A stretch of 64,000 nucleotides of DNA. It comes from Bacteroidales bacterium UBA4070 (GTDB lineage Bacteria; Bacteroidota; Bacteroidia; Bacteroidales; VadinHA17). The DNA lies in contig DFYY01000005.1 in assembly GCA_002383485.1 (NCBI GenBank), forward strand, positions 18,534-82,533, given 5' to 3'. Every line of letters starts with the position of its first letter. The first letter of the stretch is position 1. The position numbers and the translations under genes are program-made. The notes beneath the pieces were generated by a model that had not been told where the DNA came from, made no database searches, and was given only the letters and a program-made list of their open reading frames with translations. Shown piece by piece: positions 18,601-25,881 of the stretch.

Positions 18601-20532
18601 TCCTGAGGATGCGGTGGCACCGGGATTGAAATCTGAATCACCGAATATTTTTCCGGAGATTGAGGGGAAGGAGATGGTCTGGGTTGCCTTGCCGACAGTA
18701 AGGGTCCTGATATACCTTGCCGGAGCGTATGTGCCGCTGCCGCCCTGGTATGCAGTAATCTCCGCAGTACCAGGGGAGTTGGGTGTAAGTAACGTTCCGT
18801 TGACACTAGCTACTGAGGTGTTGGAGCTTGTGAATGTTACCGAAGCCCCGCTGGAAGCAGATGCAGACATTGTGACGGCCGGGTCGCCGTAGGTCATAAC
18901 CGGCAGGTCAGCAAAGGTTATAGTCTGTATAAGGAAGTTAACAGGCTGATCAACGAATGATGGAAGCAGCCCGCCGGCTTCCGACATGACATCACCCTGT
19001 GTATAGGAAATCAGCACGGTTTCGCTTCCTGTGAGAGGAGTGGCAAGATTCACTATAATTGAGTATGGGTCACCATCCTTTAAATTGACTGAAGAAACAG
19101 GAACCGAAACGCCGTTTACCTTTACTGTAAACTGACCCTGTTTTCCTGACGGATCAGCCATAGGCTTATCAAACTGGATCTCTATGTTGCCTGCCCTGGC
19201 TGCAACAAGAAAGTTCGGGATACCCGGAGGGTTCACATTTACGGTGATCGTTGCAGAAGGTGAATCTCCCGTATTGTCACGTATTATAAAATCGAAATTA
19301 CCTGCTCCGTTGCCTGTTCCGCCACTGGCGACATAGATAAGGTTCATCTGGCTGTCAGTAACTGTTGCCGGTACAGAGGCAATGGGAGCTCCTGACAATC
19401 CTCCGACATACTGGTACAGGGAGCCTGCAGTTGGGAGTGTTGTTATTATTGCTGTTTTGGCACTGGCATCTCCGCCGTTAAACTGCAGCCTGACCGGCCT
19501 CTCCTCATTCTGCTCAACGTACACTGTCTGGGGCACTGCTGAAAGAGGAGGATTTTCACTCGTGGCGAACCGGTATATCTCTGACCAGGTTGTGCCGGTT
19601 GAGTTGGAAGCAAAAACGGCCCAGTAGTATGTCGCGTCGGTTGAAAGCCCTGAGATCTCATAGGAGGTAGCTGTCCCTGCATCGTAGTTTGCCGAGTTGC
19701 TTATGTCCGAGTTGGAGGAAATTTTCAGAGTATACGAGCTTGCATTGGAGGCTTCCGTCCATTCAAAGGTCTGGGTTGATCCCACCACGGCATCGTATGC
19801 AGGACTGACAAGGGAGGGGATGCCGGGTTCCGGCAGACTCATGTTTTTTGTAAGATAAACTCCGTCATAGATCGCAGATGAATTCACTGTATATGTTGTC
19901 CCTGAAGGAGTAAAGAGAATTGCTTGTTTGGATTGAATCGCCGAGGAGTTGTGATAGGCATACTGTATTCCCGCGGTGCCACCTGAGTTCTCAATCCCGA
20001 TAGTGGCTGACTGTCCGTGTGCCCTGGCAGAAGTGTTGTCAATAATACTCCGGTACTGAATCTGGATGTTATTGGTCCCTTCATACAGAATAACCGCAAA
20101 GGTTCCCATCAACACGGTACTGGAATAGAATCCCATATTGGTCCACTGGATTATGCACTTTCTGTTGGGTGCCGCTCCGATGGTAGTATACAGTATCTTG
20201 CCCGAAGGGTCAATTACAATATCATCCCAGAAGGCGGATATTAAATTGTTCGGTGTACCGGTACTTGGTATCGGATCCTCGGTATAGTCACCGGAGCCGG
20301 AGCCGAACATTACAAGCCCATTTGAGGAAACATGAAACTGCGTGTAATTATTACCGTAGAATGTGAATGTGAATCCGATGTTTAGCGGCCCCCAGGAACC
20401 GTCATCATAGTAACCTTCATAAACAATGGTGCCCGGATAGGTAGTCTCGGCTACCTGGGCATTTGCTGTCAGCATTCCCAGGCATGACAGCAATATGGTC
20501 AGATAAATGTATCTCATGGTCGTATCTTTCAT
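15694..20532 (-). CDS. Giant repeat adhesin with T9SS type-B sorting domain
   Basis: 1612 residues, ATG at 20532 two bases after the upstream stop. Order seen: signal peptide (to about 25, ANAQ); nidogen-like domain (about 30-200, SSNGLVMFGSG, NLISAFWDD); fibronectin-III-like domain (about 238-325); a cadherin/Ig-like stretch (about 330-535); ten tandem Ig-like repeats of about 83 residues (536-1365), each built as TQTITF..GDP....ASSGLPVTYSSSNT.VA...GTAVITASQ.GN.NY.AA; one MBG-type domain (about 1366-1448, LTVTADDKTRAY); one more Ig-like repeat (about 1449-1526); and the gliding-motility C-terminal domain (1527-1612, FTPNNDGYNDHWEI, IFNRWG-type VFNRWGK). It would be exported by T9SS and displayed on the surface for adhesion. 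Confidence 0.92.
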   Translation of the reverse strand: MKDTTMRYIYLTILLSCLGMLTANAQVAETTYPGTIVYEGYYDDGSWGPLNIGFTFTFYGNNYTQFHVSSNGLVMFGSGSGDYTEDPIPSTGTPNNLISAFWDDIVIDPSGKILYTTIGAAPNRKCIIQWTNMGFYSSTVLMGTFAVILYEGTNNIQIQYRSIIDNTSARAHGQSATIGIENSGGTAGIQYAYHNSSAIQSKQAILFTPSGTTYTVNSSAIYDGVYLTKNMSLPEPGIPSLVSPAYDAVVGSTQTFEWTEASNASSYTLKISSNSDISNSANYDAGTATSYEISGLSTDATYYWAVFASNSTGTTWSEIYRFATSENPPLSAVPQTVYVEQNEERPVRLQFNGGDASAKTAIITTLPTAGSLYQYVGGLSGAPIASVPATVTDSQMNLIYVASGGTGNGAGNFDFIIRDNTGDSPSATITVNVNPPGIPNFLVAARAGNIEIQFDKPMADPSGKQGQFTVKVNGVSVPVSSVNLKDGDPYSIIVNLATPLTGSETVLISYTQGDVMSEAGGLLPSFVDQPVNFLIQTITFADLPVMTYGDPAVTMSASASSGASVTFTSSNTSVASVNGTLLTPNSPGTAEITAYQGGSGTYAPARYIRTLTVGKATQTISFPSISGKIFGDSDFNPGATASSGLQVTYSSSNTDVATIVSGNIHITGTGTAVITASQTGNSFYNEALNVTANLTVSKADQSITFNALPSKIVGDPDFNPGATASSGLVVAYSSSNSDVATIVAGQIHIVVAGTAVITASQPGNSNYNAASAVQQTLTVTKSSQSITFPVIAPVTYGSADINPGATASSGLTVTYSSDNADVATVVGGLIHIIGAGTAVITASQAGNADYDAAVNVQRTLTVNKATQTISFGPVSSHTFGDPDFTIEATASSGLAVSFSGNNDGVASLSGNTVQINGAGTVVITAKQAGNVNYMAAPDVQQTLVINRATQTITFPELPAAVFGDPEINPGAVSSSGLPVTFSSSNTSVAVISGGLIQITGAGSAVITASQSGDDDYEPATAVTRTLVVTKADQSVTFTALTAVTYGDPAVTPEATASSGLPVVYSSSDPSVASVSGSTIVINSAGTAIITASQPGNENYNAAADQTQVLTINKASQVITFNELAGSVYGDPDFELSAASTSGLPVAYTSGNESVATVDGISVHITGAGSAVITVSQDGNENYLPAMDVSRTLVVEKATQTIEFVPIAVQTYGDPDFDPIAAASSGLTISYTSSNTDVAVVSGGMIMIIGAGSSDITASQAGDDNYNAAMDVVQVLTVEKADQSVTFTAIDPVLYGATPFIPDAVASSSLPVTFSSDNTAVAEIISGYLTVRSAGTAVITASQAGDVNYNPAEDTQVTLTVGKAILTVTADDKTRAYLEQNPTFTFTCEGFVNGDNISALDNAPAPSTQATSASPVGTYSIILTGGDDNNYDLVLEEGVLTVTRITQTVTFTSWPEELLVTKTGELQATASSGLQVLFESTNESLATVSGSTLTGVGRGTVVVRAYQAGDINYSPAEATVTIEIISSHSNIMNLFTPNNDGYNDHWEIAGIDSFGTYDIRVFNRWGKLVFSSTSYENDWAGTSDGVALPSAAYYYVIKTENAGTITGTVNIVR
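16440..18927 (-). repeat. Ten tandem ~249-bp coding repeats in the adhesin
   Basis: Ten consecutive units of about 83 codons encode Ig-like modules. The units have diverged in sequence; conserved cores are GDPD, ATASSGL, VITASQ and NYNAA. An eleventh related unit lies apart, after the MBG domain (about 15955-16188). Confidence 0.85.
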
Positions 20533-20534
20533 GG

Positions 20535-21008
20535 TTAGTTTTGAACCAGCACTGTTGCTCCCGTCAGTTCAGTGATTTTTTCAACCAGGCTGGACCCTTC
20601 AGGTATGGAAGTGAGGGTTTCGGAATGAATAATGATCTTTGCCCCTGGAGAAAGGTATTTTCGCCACTCCCTGAAATATGAACTGTTATCCTCTATATTA
20701 TCTGTCAGGATTGTCAGTTCATCAAAAATCATGGATCCGGGTTTGGTAAGAAGGAAGAGATGAACCTCAGACCAGTTTTTCTGTTTTAGTTTTTCCAAAA
20801 TAATTGAGATGGGGTTCCCGGTATCCGGAAGAATAAAGATTTCATCGGTTGCATTTGTGTTACCAATGTTCCCGGCGGCGTCCTGCACAAGACGGTCAAC
20901 GATGAAGATTCGGGATGACTGTTGCCCCATTGCACATGCAGTGGCTTCGGTGAGGAGTACAAGGATAGATACTCCCGCCACAAACAAGAGGTTGTTTAAG
21001 GTTTTCAT
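20535..21008 (-). CDS. Small exported DUF4347-like protein
   Basis: 157 residues with a signal peptide (about 1-28). The mature sequence follows the layout of DUF4347: a first strand with Asp (RIFIVDRLVQD), a second strand (EIFILPDTGN), a helix then VHLFLLTKPGS where DUF4347 has IHIVSHGS, a mid-helix (FREWRKYLSPGAKIII) and a closing helix SSLVEKITELTGATVLV. The His of the SHG motif is missing, so any peptidase-like activity of the clan is doubtful. DUF4347 normally sits at the N-terminus of giant adhesins; here it is a separate gene two bases upstream of one. Assignment is by pattern and not certain. Confidence 0.6.
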   Translation of the reverse strand: MKTLNNLLFVAGVSILVLLTEATACAMGQQSSRIFIVDRLVQDAAGNIGNTNATDEIFILPDTGNPISIILEKLKQKNWSEVHLFLLTKPGSMIFDELTILTDNIEDNSSYFREWRKYLSPGAKIIIHSETLTSIPEGSSLVEKITELTGATVLVQN

Positions 21009-21061
21009 AAAGAATTGTTTAAATTGATTCCCAGTTAAATACTCATAAGTCCTTAAGCGCT

Positions 21062-21086
21062 CTGTAACAGACAGTATAGGTTACAG
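21062..21086. promoter_or_regulatory. Inverted repeat CTGTAAC-N11-GTTACAG
   Basis: Perfect 7-bp arms at 21062-21068 and 21080-21086, lying 54 bases upstream of the DUF4347-like gene and about 80 bases past the end of the GH105 gene region. It has no T-tract, so an operator is more likely than a terminator. Confidence 0.25.
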
Positions 21087-21166
21087 TGACTTTTCGCTTT
21101 TCATTTCAAACGGGGAACCGGCAGCATTTGTTGCATAAGTGCTGCAAAACATAATAAAGGACCTGA

Positions 21167-22300
21167 TTATCTGATAAGTGCGTCAGCGCACCATAACATG
21201 GGTGCCTGACCATGGAAGTCGCCGACGTTGCGTTTACGGTTCATGTAATGGGCACGGTTACCACTTGTTCCGGTCCCTTCGCAGACTTCTGTCACATTGT
21301 CTTCATCATCAATATATCTAACCAGGGAGAGCCATGCTTTTCTGGCTGCAGCGCCATAGGTTTTCTCTTCGAGCCACCCGTTCTTTACGCCGGTTATCAT
21401 TGCATAGGTGAACATTGCTGTTGAGGAGGTCTCTTTCCAGAACTCAGAGTCGTCAATTACCTGCCGCCACATTCCGTCTTCTGCCTGATGCTTAAGCAGG
21501 GTTGCCATCATTTTGTGGTAACCTTCCATTATCCGGGGTCTGTCGGGGTGGTCAGCTTGCATGGCACGGAGGATCTCAGTCATACCGGCAGCCATCCAGC
21601 CGTTGCCGCGTCCCCAGGAGAAATGAGCAGTAGGGGAGTGATAGAAGAGGCCGTTCTCAAGCTGGATGGTGTCAAGGTAGAGAATCATCTCCCTGGCTGC
21701 ACGGTCAATGTATTTCCTGTCGCCTGTAGCACGGTAAGCCTGCGACTGCACGGCAGTAATCATGAACATGTCATCGATCCAGATCCGTGTCTGCCAGGTA
21801 TACCCACGGTCAGCGTATGCTATCTCCTCAGGACCGGCATTTTCCGGAAGGGTCCACTGGGTGTCAGCATAATAGAGCGTCAGGTCCAGGTAATCTTTTC
21901 CGCCGGTCTGAAGGTAAAGCTCAATGGGCACTGACCCGAATACGTTATTGTCAACGTGGTTGGGAGGCGGGAGTAGGTGCTGAAGCGAGTCAAAGAGAGG
22001 AGTGAATCGCTCCTCCAGTCTGGAAAGAAGATCTTTATTGGCTGTGGCGCCTGCAAACCAGATACTGCCGAGCCAGGTACAGGCCTCGGAGTATGTTATC
22101 TGGGTGGGCTCATCCATTGAACTTACATCACCACTGCTCTTGTGAGGAGTGGCCAGGTACTTTTCTGCAAGACGGAGGCCGGTCTCCTGCGGAGTGAATC
22201 CATCAGGCCAGTCAGTGAGGCTGAAATTTTCCTCCCTTCCGCAGGATAAAGCCAATATGCCAAGGGATAAGATGAATGTAATACTGAAAATGTTCTTCAT
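21167..22300 (-). CDS. GH105/GH88-family unsaturated glucuronyl or rhamnogalacturonyl hydrolase, lipoprotein
   Basis: 377 residues. MKNIFSITFILSLGILALSC is a lipoprotein signal. The body is an (alpha/alpha)6 barrel with IWIDDMFMITAVQ (the catalytic Asp region), FSWGRGNGWMAAGMTEIL (the WGRGNGW motif shared by GH88 and GH105), DGMWRQVIDD and ETSSTAMFTYAM. These enzymes cleave the 4,5-unsaturated uronic acid left at the non-reducing end by polysaccharide lyases, releasing it from rhamnose or an amino sugar. No lyase gene is close. It begins 11 bases after the stop of the MerR-type gene on the same strand, so it may be controlled by, or at least transcribed with, that regulator. Confidence 0.87.
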   Translation of the reverse strand: MKNIFSITFILSLGILALSCGREENFSLTDWPDGFTPQETGLRLAEKYLATPHKSSGDVSSMDEPTQITYSEACTWLGSIWFAGATANKDLLSRLEERFTPLFDSLQHLLPPPNHVDNNVFGSVPIELYLQTGGKDYLDLTLYYADTQWTLPENAGPEEIAYADRGYTWQTRIWIDDMFMITAVQSQAYRATGDRKYIDRAAREMILYLDTIQLENGLFYHSPTAHFSWGRGNGWMAAGMTEILRAMQADHPDRPRIMEGYHKMMATLLKHQAEDGMWRQVIDDSEFWKETSSTAMFTYAMITGVKNGWLEEKTYGAAARKAWLSLVRYIDDEDNVTEVCEGTGTSGNRAHYMNRKRNVGDFHGQAPMLWCADALIR

Positions 22301-22310
22301 TCCGGACTGT

Positions 22311-23183
22311 TTAGAGATGAATTTTCAGGTCAGCTATTGATGCCACGGCAAAGATATTGGCAAATTTTTTTCGGGCTGCCACCTCTGCCATGGCTCCGGA
22401 AACAAGTATCTTTTTGGTTGTGAAGGCGCTGCTGAGCCTGTTCAGGTAATCCTCCGGCCGTTCAAATGGGAGGCCGGTAAGTGAGCCTGTAACCATTATA
22501 TCAGGGTTCCAGCGATCCGCCGCATCTTTCAGGGCGTTAAAGGGGGTTGTCTGTCCGAGATAGAGGGTCTCATGCCCGGCTTTCTTAATCACAAAACCAA
22601 AATAGAGAAGCCCCAGTTCATGCATCTCCATTTCCGGAAGGAAGAGAAGGACTCTTTTTCTGCCGGGATATTCTGACTGGGGGAGAGAATCAGTTGCTAC
22701 TATAAGCCTCTTGCGGAATATGTTTGAGATGAAATGTTCCGAGCCTATGTCAAACGAACCTGTCTGCCACATCACACCTACCCTTCTCAGGAAAGGGAAG
22801 ACGATGTTTTCAAAGGTATCTTCGAACCCCCTTGTAATTATTGATCTTACCAGGATCTCATTTATGGACTTTTCATTCAGTGCGGTCATGGCTACTACCA
22901 TAGTGTCAAGCTGGGTACCGGCATCACCTGTATCCTTTGTAAGGAGTGCAACATGGGCCGCTATTTCCTCACCCGTCATTGTGGCAATTTTGGAAATTTT
23001 TACGTCGTGACGGTACAGGATGGCAATATTGATAATCCGTACCAGTTCTTCATCATCATACCACCGGCGGTTCGTGTCAGTACGGTGCGGTTTGATTATA
23101 CGGTACCTTCGTTCCCAGATACGGATGGTACCCGCTCTGATCCCCGTCAGTTTTTCCAGTTCGGCAATTGTGTAGCGGCTCAT
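22311..23183 (-). CDS. MerR-type regulator with B12-binding domain (CarH/LitR-like photoreceptor)
   Basis: 290 residues. Residues 1-70 are a MerR winged helix (YTIAELEKLTGIRAGTIRIWERRY, read in parts). Residues about 90-170 form the helical cap with MWQTGSFDIGSEHF, which fits the W-x9-E-H signature of CarH, where these residues contact the upper face of adenosylcobalamin. Residues about 180-290 are a cobalamin-binding Rossmann domain with EMHELG, close to the DXHXXG histidine-ligand motif but with Glu for Asp. In CarH light breaks the Co-C bond and releases DNA, switching on light-protection genes. The gene precedes a GH105 hydrolase by 11 bases, and TTTGTACAT lies upstream of it. Confidence 0.88.
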   Translation of the reverse strand: MSRYTIAELEKLTGIRAGTIRIWERRYRIIKPHRTDTNRRWYDDEELVRIINIAILYRHDVKISKIATMTGEEIAAHVALLTKDTGDAGTQLDTMVVAMTALNEKSINEILVRSIITRGFEDTFENIVFPFLRRVGVMWQTGSFDIGSEHFISNIFRKRLIVATDSLPQSEYPGRKRVLLFLPEMEMHELGLLYFGFVIKKAGHETLYLGQTTPFNALKDAADRWNPDIMVTGSLTGLPFERPEDYLNRLSSAFTTKKILVSGAMAEVAARKKFANIFAVASIADLKIHL

Positions 23184-23239
23184 TGTGCGGTCTCTTCAGG
23201 GTTAAATTTAAGTGTTTGTATTGATTTTGCCTAATTATT

Positions 23240-23248
23240 ATGTACAAA
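23240..23248 (-). promoter_or_regulatory. TTTGTACAT element upstream of the MerR/B12 gene
   Basis: TTTGTACAT, containing the palindrome TGTACA, lies 57 bases upstream of the MerR-type start. The same 9-mer occurs at 23905-23913 upstream of the fasciclin pseudogene. It may be the regulator's own operator; this is inferred only from position and recurrence. Confidence 0.3.
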
Positions 23249-23253
23249 GTTTC

Positions 23254-23293
23254 AAAAAGAAAGGCAGCGGTGCACTTTCCGCACATCGCTGCC
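23254..23293 (-). terminator. Rho-independent terminator after the fasciclin pseudogene
   Basis: Arms GGCAGCG (23263-23269) and CGCTGCC (23287-23293) form a 7-bp stem that continues past one mismatch into further pairs. On the minus strand it is followed by TTTCTTTTT (23262-23254). It lies 28 bases past the pseudogene stop at 23321. Confidence 0.87.
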
Positions 23294-23320
23294 AGTCAAA
23301 TCAGGATATATATTGATGCC

Positions 23321-23821
23321 TTACGGCAGAAGGACCCTGTCAATAACCTGGATAACGCCGTTTGATGCCTGAACATCGGTGGCGATGATCTTCGTGCTGC
23401 CGTTGATTGTGGGCACGGGGCTGAGAGTTACGCTTATGTCACCGTTAAGTGTCGGGACATTACCAGCATGGAGCTGAGTTGAGAGGACGTTTCCGCTTAC
23501 AACGTGGTAGGTAAGAATTGGAACAAGCTGTGCGGCTGTCAGATCAGCGATACCCGAAATTCCAAGTGTTGCGAAGAGAGCTTCAAAAGCTTCATTCGTA
23601 GAAGCAAAAACGGTAAAGTTACCGGTGCCGTTGAGTAGGTTAACCAGGTCAGCTTTAGCAAGAGCGTCAACCAGGAGTTAGAAGTTGCTGTTTGAGGAAG
23701 CATATTCTGCTATATTCATGTCTGCCACAGCCTTCATCTCTTCTTCTTCTTTTTCACAGCCTGTCAGAACAAAGATTCCCATCAGGGCAATCATTCAGTA
23801 AATAAGTGTCTGTTTTTTCAT
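23321..23821 (-). pseudogene. Fasciclin-domain lipoprotein gene with two in-frame stops
   Basis: A 167-codon frame runs from ATG 23821 to TAA 23321 and encodes a single fasciclin domain: a lipoprotein signal (GIFVLTGCEKEEEE), then LLVDALAKADLVNLLNG, FTVFASTNEAFEALF, LTYHVVSGNVLSTQL and ASNGVIQVIDRVLLP. It is interrupted by TGA at codon 9 (23797-23795) and TAA at codon 48 (23680-23678). No indel disturbs the frame anywhere. The second stop sits where family members have a Ser or Thr before LVDAL, so a TCA to TAA change would explain it. An internal ATG at codon 10 could bypass only the first stop. Functional relatives are surface or periplasmic adhesion lipoproteins. The gene keeps its terminator. 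Sequencing error is possible but two independent errors are less likely. Confidence 0.85.
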
Positions 23822-24149
23822 GATGTTTAATTTTTACTGGTTATTGAATTTTGAACATAGAACATCATGAAAAAAAATAATGTTCAAATAAAAAAGGTAA
23901 TTAAATGTACAAATAATTACAAAAACATATATCAAGGATGGCACAAACAACTATAAATAACTTTATGATCAGTGTTTTAAATATCAAATGTTAAAAAATA
24001 TTAAAAGTATAAGTAAATACAAAATAAATTAAACAAAATTAATCTGTGACAACAATAACTACGTCCGAGATGAATACTTATAGCATTACGGGTGTTTTAA
24101 CGGTTCAGCATCAGTTGCCCGGCACACTGATACCGGATATGAAAAAAAA
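23822..24149. other. AT-rich intergenic region with inverted repeat
   Basis: 328 bases with no credible gene. It holds a 9-bp inverted repeat, TTTGAACAT (23850-23858) with ATGTTCAAA (23880-23888), and the TTTGTACAT element at 23913-23905. The section from about 23870 to 24040 is strongly A/T-rich. No perfect promoter was recognised. Confidence 0.5.
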
Positions 24150-24842
24150 CTATTTTAATCTTCTCAGTGGCACGAACCGTACCGGTTCAAGTCGTTGCTC
24201 GGTTATCTTCCCTTTTCTTTTTGTCAGGACGATGAGTTGCTGAACCGTAGCCGGGTCGCCCACCGGCATCACGAGGCGGCCCCCTTCCGCCAGTTGCTTC
24301 TTCAAAGGTTCAGGTATGTGGTCTGCCGCTGCGGTTACGATTATTATGTCAAACGGAGCCCGCTCGGGCCACCCCCTGTAGCCGTCGCCGTACCTGTTCA
24401 TGATATTGCGGTATCCAAGCATCTTAAGCCGGGCTTCTGACTCCCTGGCAAGTTCAGGAACAATTTCTATAGTGTAAACCGTGTCCACTATTTCGGCAAG
24501 CACTGCCGCCTGGTATCCTGACCCTGTACCTATCTCCAGCGCTTTTTTGCCCTTTGCCGGCCGGGCCAACTCCGTCATATAGGCTACGATGAACGGCTGC
24601 GATATCGTCTGGCTGTAGCCGATGGGCAGCGGCCGGTCGCTGTAAGCCTCCGCGGCGTACATGGCCGGCACAAATAGGTGGCGCGGCACCTTTTTCATCG
24701 CCTGCAGAGTTGCCTGATGGCTTATCCCCCTGGCAGCTATCTGGCTATTCACCATCCGGTTACGGGCCTGTACATAACGGGTATCCTCCTGGCTCAGAGC
24801 CAGGAGGGTGAGAAGGGGCAATATCAGCAGACAATTCTTCAT
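24150..24842 (-). CDS. pcm: Protein-L-isoaspartate O-methyltransferase, exported form
   Basis: 230 residues. A TTG at 24854 is possible, but ATG 24842 gives a clean signal peptide (MKNCLLILPLLTLLALS), so this enzyme is probably periplasmic. Seen: RMVNSQIAARGI at the start of the domain, VPRHLFVPAMYAAEAYSD, LPIGYSQTISQPFIVAYM (the substrate loop), LEIGTGSGYQAAVLAEI (SAM motif I) and PFDIIIVTAAADHIP. It transfers a methyl group from S-adenosylmethionine to isoaspartyl residues in aged proteins, starting their repair. Exported copies are known in several Gram-negatives. It stands alone, ending in the AT-rich gap. Confidence 0.93.
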   Translation of the reverse strand: MKNCLLILPLLTLLALSQEDTRYVQARNRMVNSQIAARGISHQATLQAMKKVPRHLFVPAMYAAEAYSDRPLPIGYSQTISQPFIVAYMTELARPAKGKKALEIGTGSGYQAAVLAEIVDTVYTIEIVPELARESEARLKMLGYRNIMNRYGDGYRGWPERAPFDIIIVTAAADHIPEPLKKQLAEGGRLVMPVGDPATVQQLIVLTKRKGKITEQRLEPVRFVPLRRLK

Positions 24843-25065
24843 CTGATACTGCAAAACAAGTTATAAAAAATTCATCACACAGACGCTGAACCTGCAGTCC
24901 GGGACTCAACCGTTCAGAACTTCAATCAGCGCTTCTGAAAGGGTACCGGACAACTGTCTCCTTCATTGGCAGCTTCCCTGGCAGATTTTTGCACAGGCTT
25001 TAGCTATCATTTTGTCTATGCTCTCCGGCATATTTTGATTATCCTCTTTTTTTTAAATTCATGTC

Positions 25066-25758
25066 ATGAAAAAACTGGTTATACTAACCGGCGCCGGGAT
25101 GAGCGCCGAGAGCGGCATTAAAACATTCCGTGACAGCGGCGGGCTCTGGGAACAGTACAAGGTTGAGGACGTAGCTTCCATTGAGGCGTGGTATAGCAAC
25201 CCCGACCTCGTGCAGAGGTTTTACAACGAACGCCGGCGGCAGCTTGAGAATGCCGTTCCCAACGCAGGCCATGCCGGGCTGGTAGAACTGGAGAAACTGT
25301 TTGATGTTCATATAATTACTCAGAACGTTGATGACCTTCACGAGCGGGCCGGCAGCAAAAGTGTCTTGCATCTTCACGGCTTGCTTACCCAGGCCCGCAG
25401 CAGCAAAAATCCTGATCAGATAATTGATATCGGCTATCGTGACATCCAGCCGGGTGAAAAGGCTCCTGACGGATCACCCCTGAGGCCGAACATAGTCTGG
25501 TTCGGGGAGGCTGTACCTGCCATGGAAAAAGCCGCTGACATTGCCTCACAGGCAGATCTCTTCGCCGTGCTAGGCACTTCGCTTAATGTCTATCCTGCAG
25601 CCGGACTGATTCACTACGTCCCGGCCGGCATACCCGTTTTCCTCATTGACCCGAAGCCTGTTACTGTTTCTACAAGCCACAAGGTAGATTACATTGCGAA
25701 AGGGGCAGGGAAGGGTGTTGCCATTCTGGCTGAAAAGCTGAAATCATTGGCCGGCTGA
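25066..25758 (+). CDS. cobB: SIR2-family NAD-dependent protein deacylase lacking zinc cysteines
   Basis: 230 residues, cytoplasmic. Sirtuin features: LTGAGMSAESGIKTFRD (NAD-binding), TQNVDDLHERAG, LHLHGLL (catalytic His), IVWFGEAVP and VLGTSLNVYPAA. The pair Y-x-x-R (in FYNERRRQ) is the class III signature that favours succinyl or malonyl groups over acetyl. The four cysteines that normally hold structural zinc are absent: the region between HGLL and RPNIVWFG contains none. So it is a short zinc-free sirtuin. ATG at 25066; another ATG five bases upstream is out of frame. Neighbours give no clear target. Confidence 0.92.
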   Translation: MKKLVILTGAGMSAESGIKTFRDSGGLWEQYKVEDVASIEAWYSNPDLVQRFYNERRRQLENAVPNAGHAGLVELEKLFDVHIITQNVDDLHERAGSKSVLHLHGLLTQARSSKNPDQIIDIGYRDIQPGEKAPDGSPLRPNIVWFGEAVPAMEKAADIASQADLFAVLGTSLNVYPAAGLIHYVPAGIPVFLIDPKPVTVSTSHKVDYIAKGAGKGVAILAEKLKSLAG

Positions 25759-25881
25759 GCCTGGTGTCGCGCTCTCCATAACTTTTTTTAACTATCGGCA
25801 GTCACAATAACCTATTGTGGTCCTTTCGTTTTTAAACCTTAATTTATAGTTTGGCGGATGCAAAAAATCAAACACCGCGAA

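Noticed and set aside
16440..18927. CRISPR-like periodicity at about 249 bases.
   Set aside because: The repeats are coding, in frame and diverged, with no short identical repeats or spacers.
23321..23821. Alternative genetic code or recoding of TGA/TAA in the fasciclin gene.
   Set aside because: Other genes in the window end with TGA or TAA at the expected place, so stop codons are not reassigned.
24046..24243. 65-residue plus-strand frame starting in the AT-rich gap.
   Set aside because: It runs into the opposite strand of pcm and shows no motif or signal.
24963..25031. A 22-residue reading frame on the minus strand with three Cys (MPESIDKMIAKACAKICQGSC), continuing in frame past TGA.
   Set aside because: Too short, no known family, and the TGA readthrough idea (selenocysteine) lacks any SECIS-like support in the sequence.
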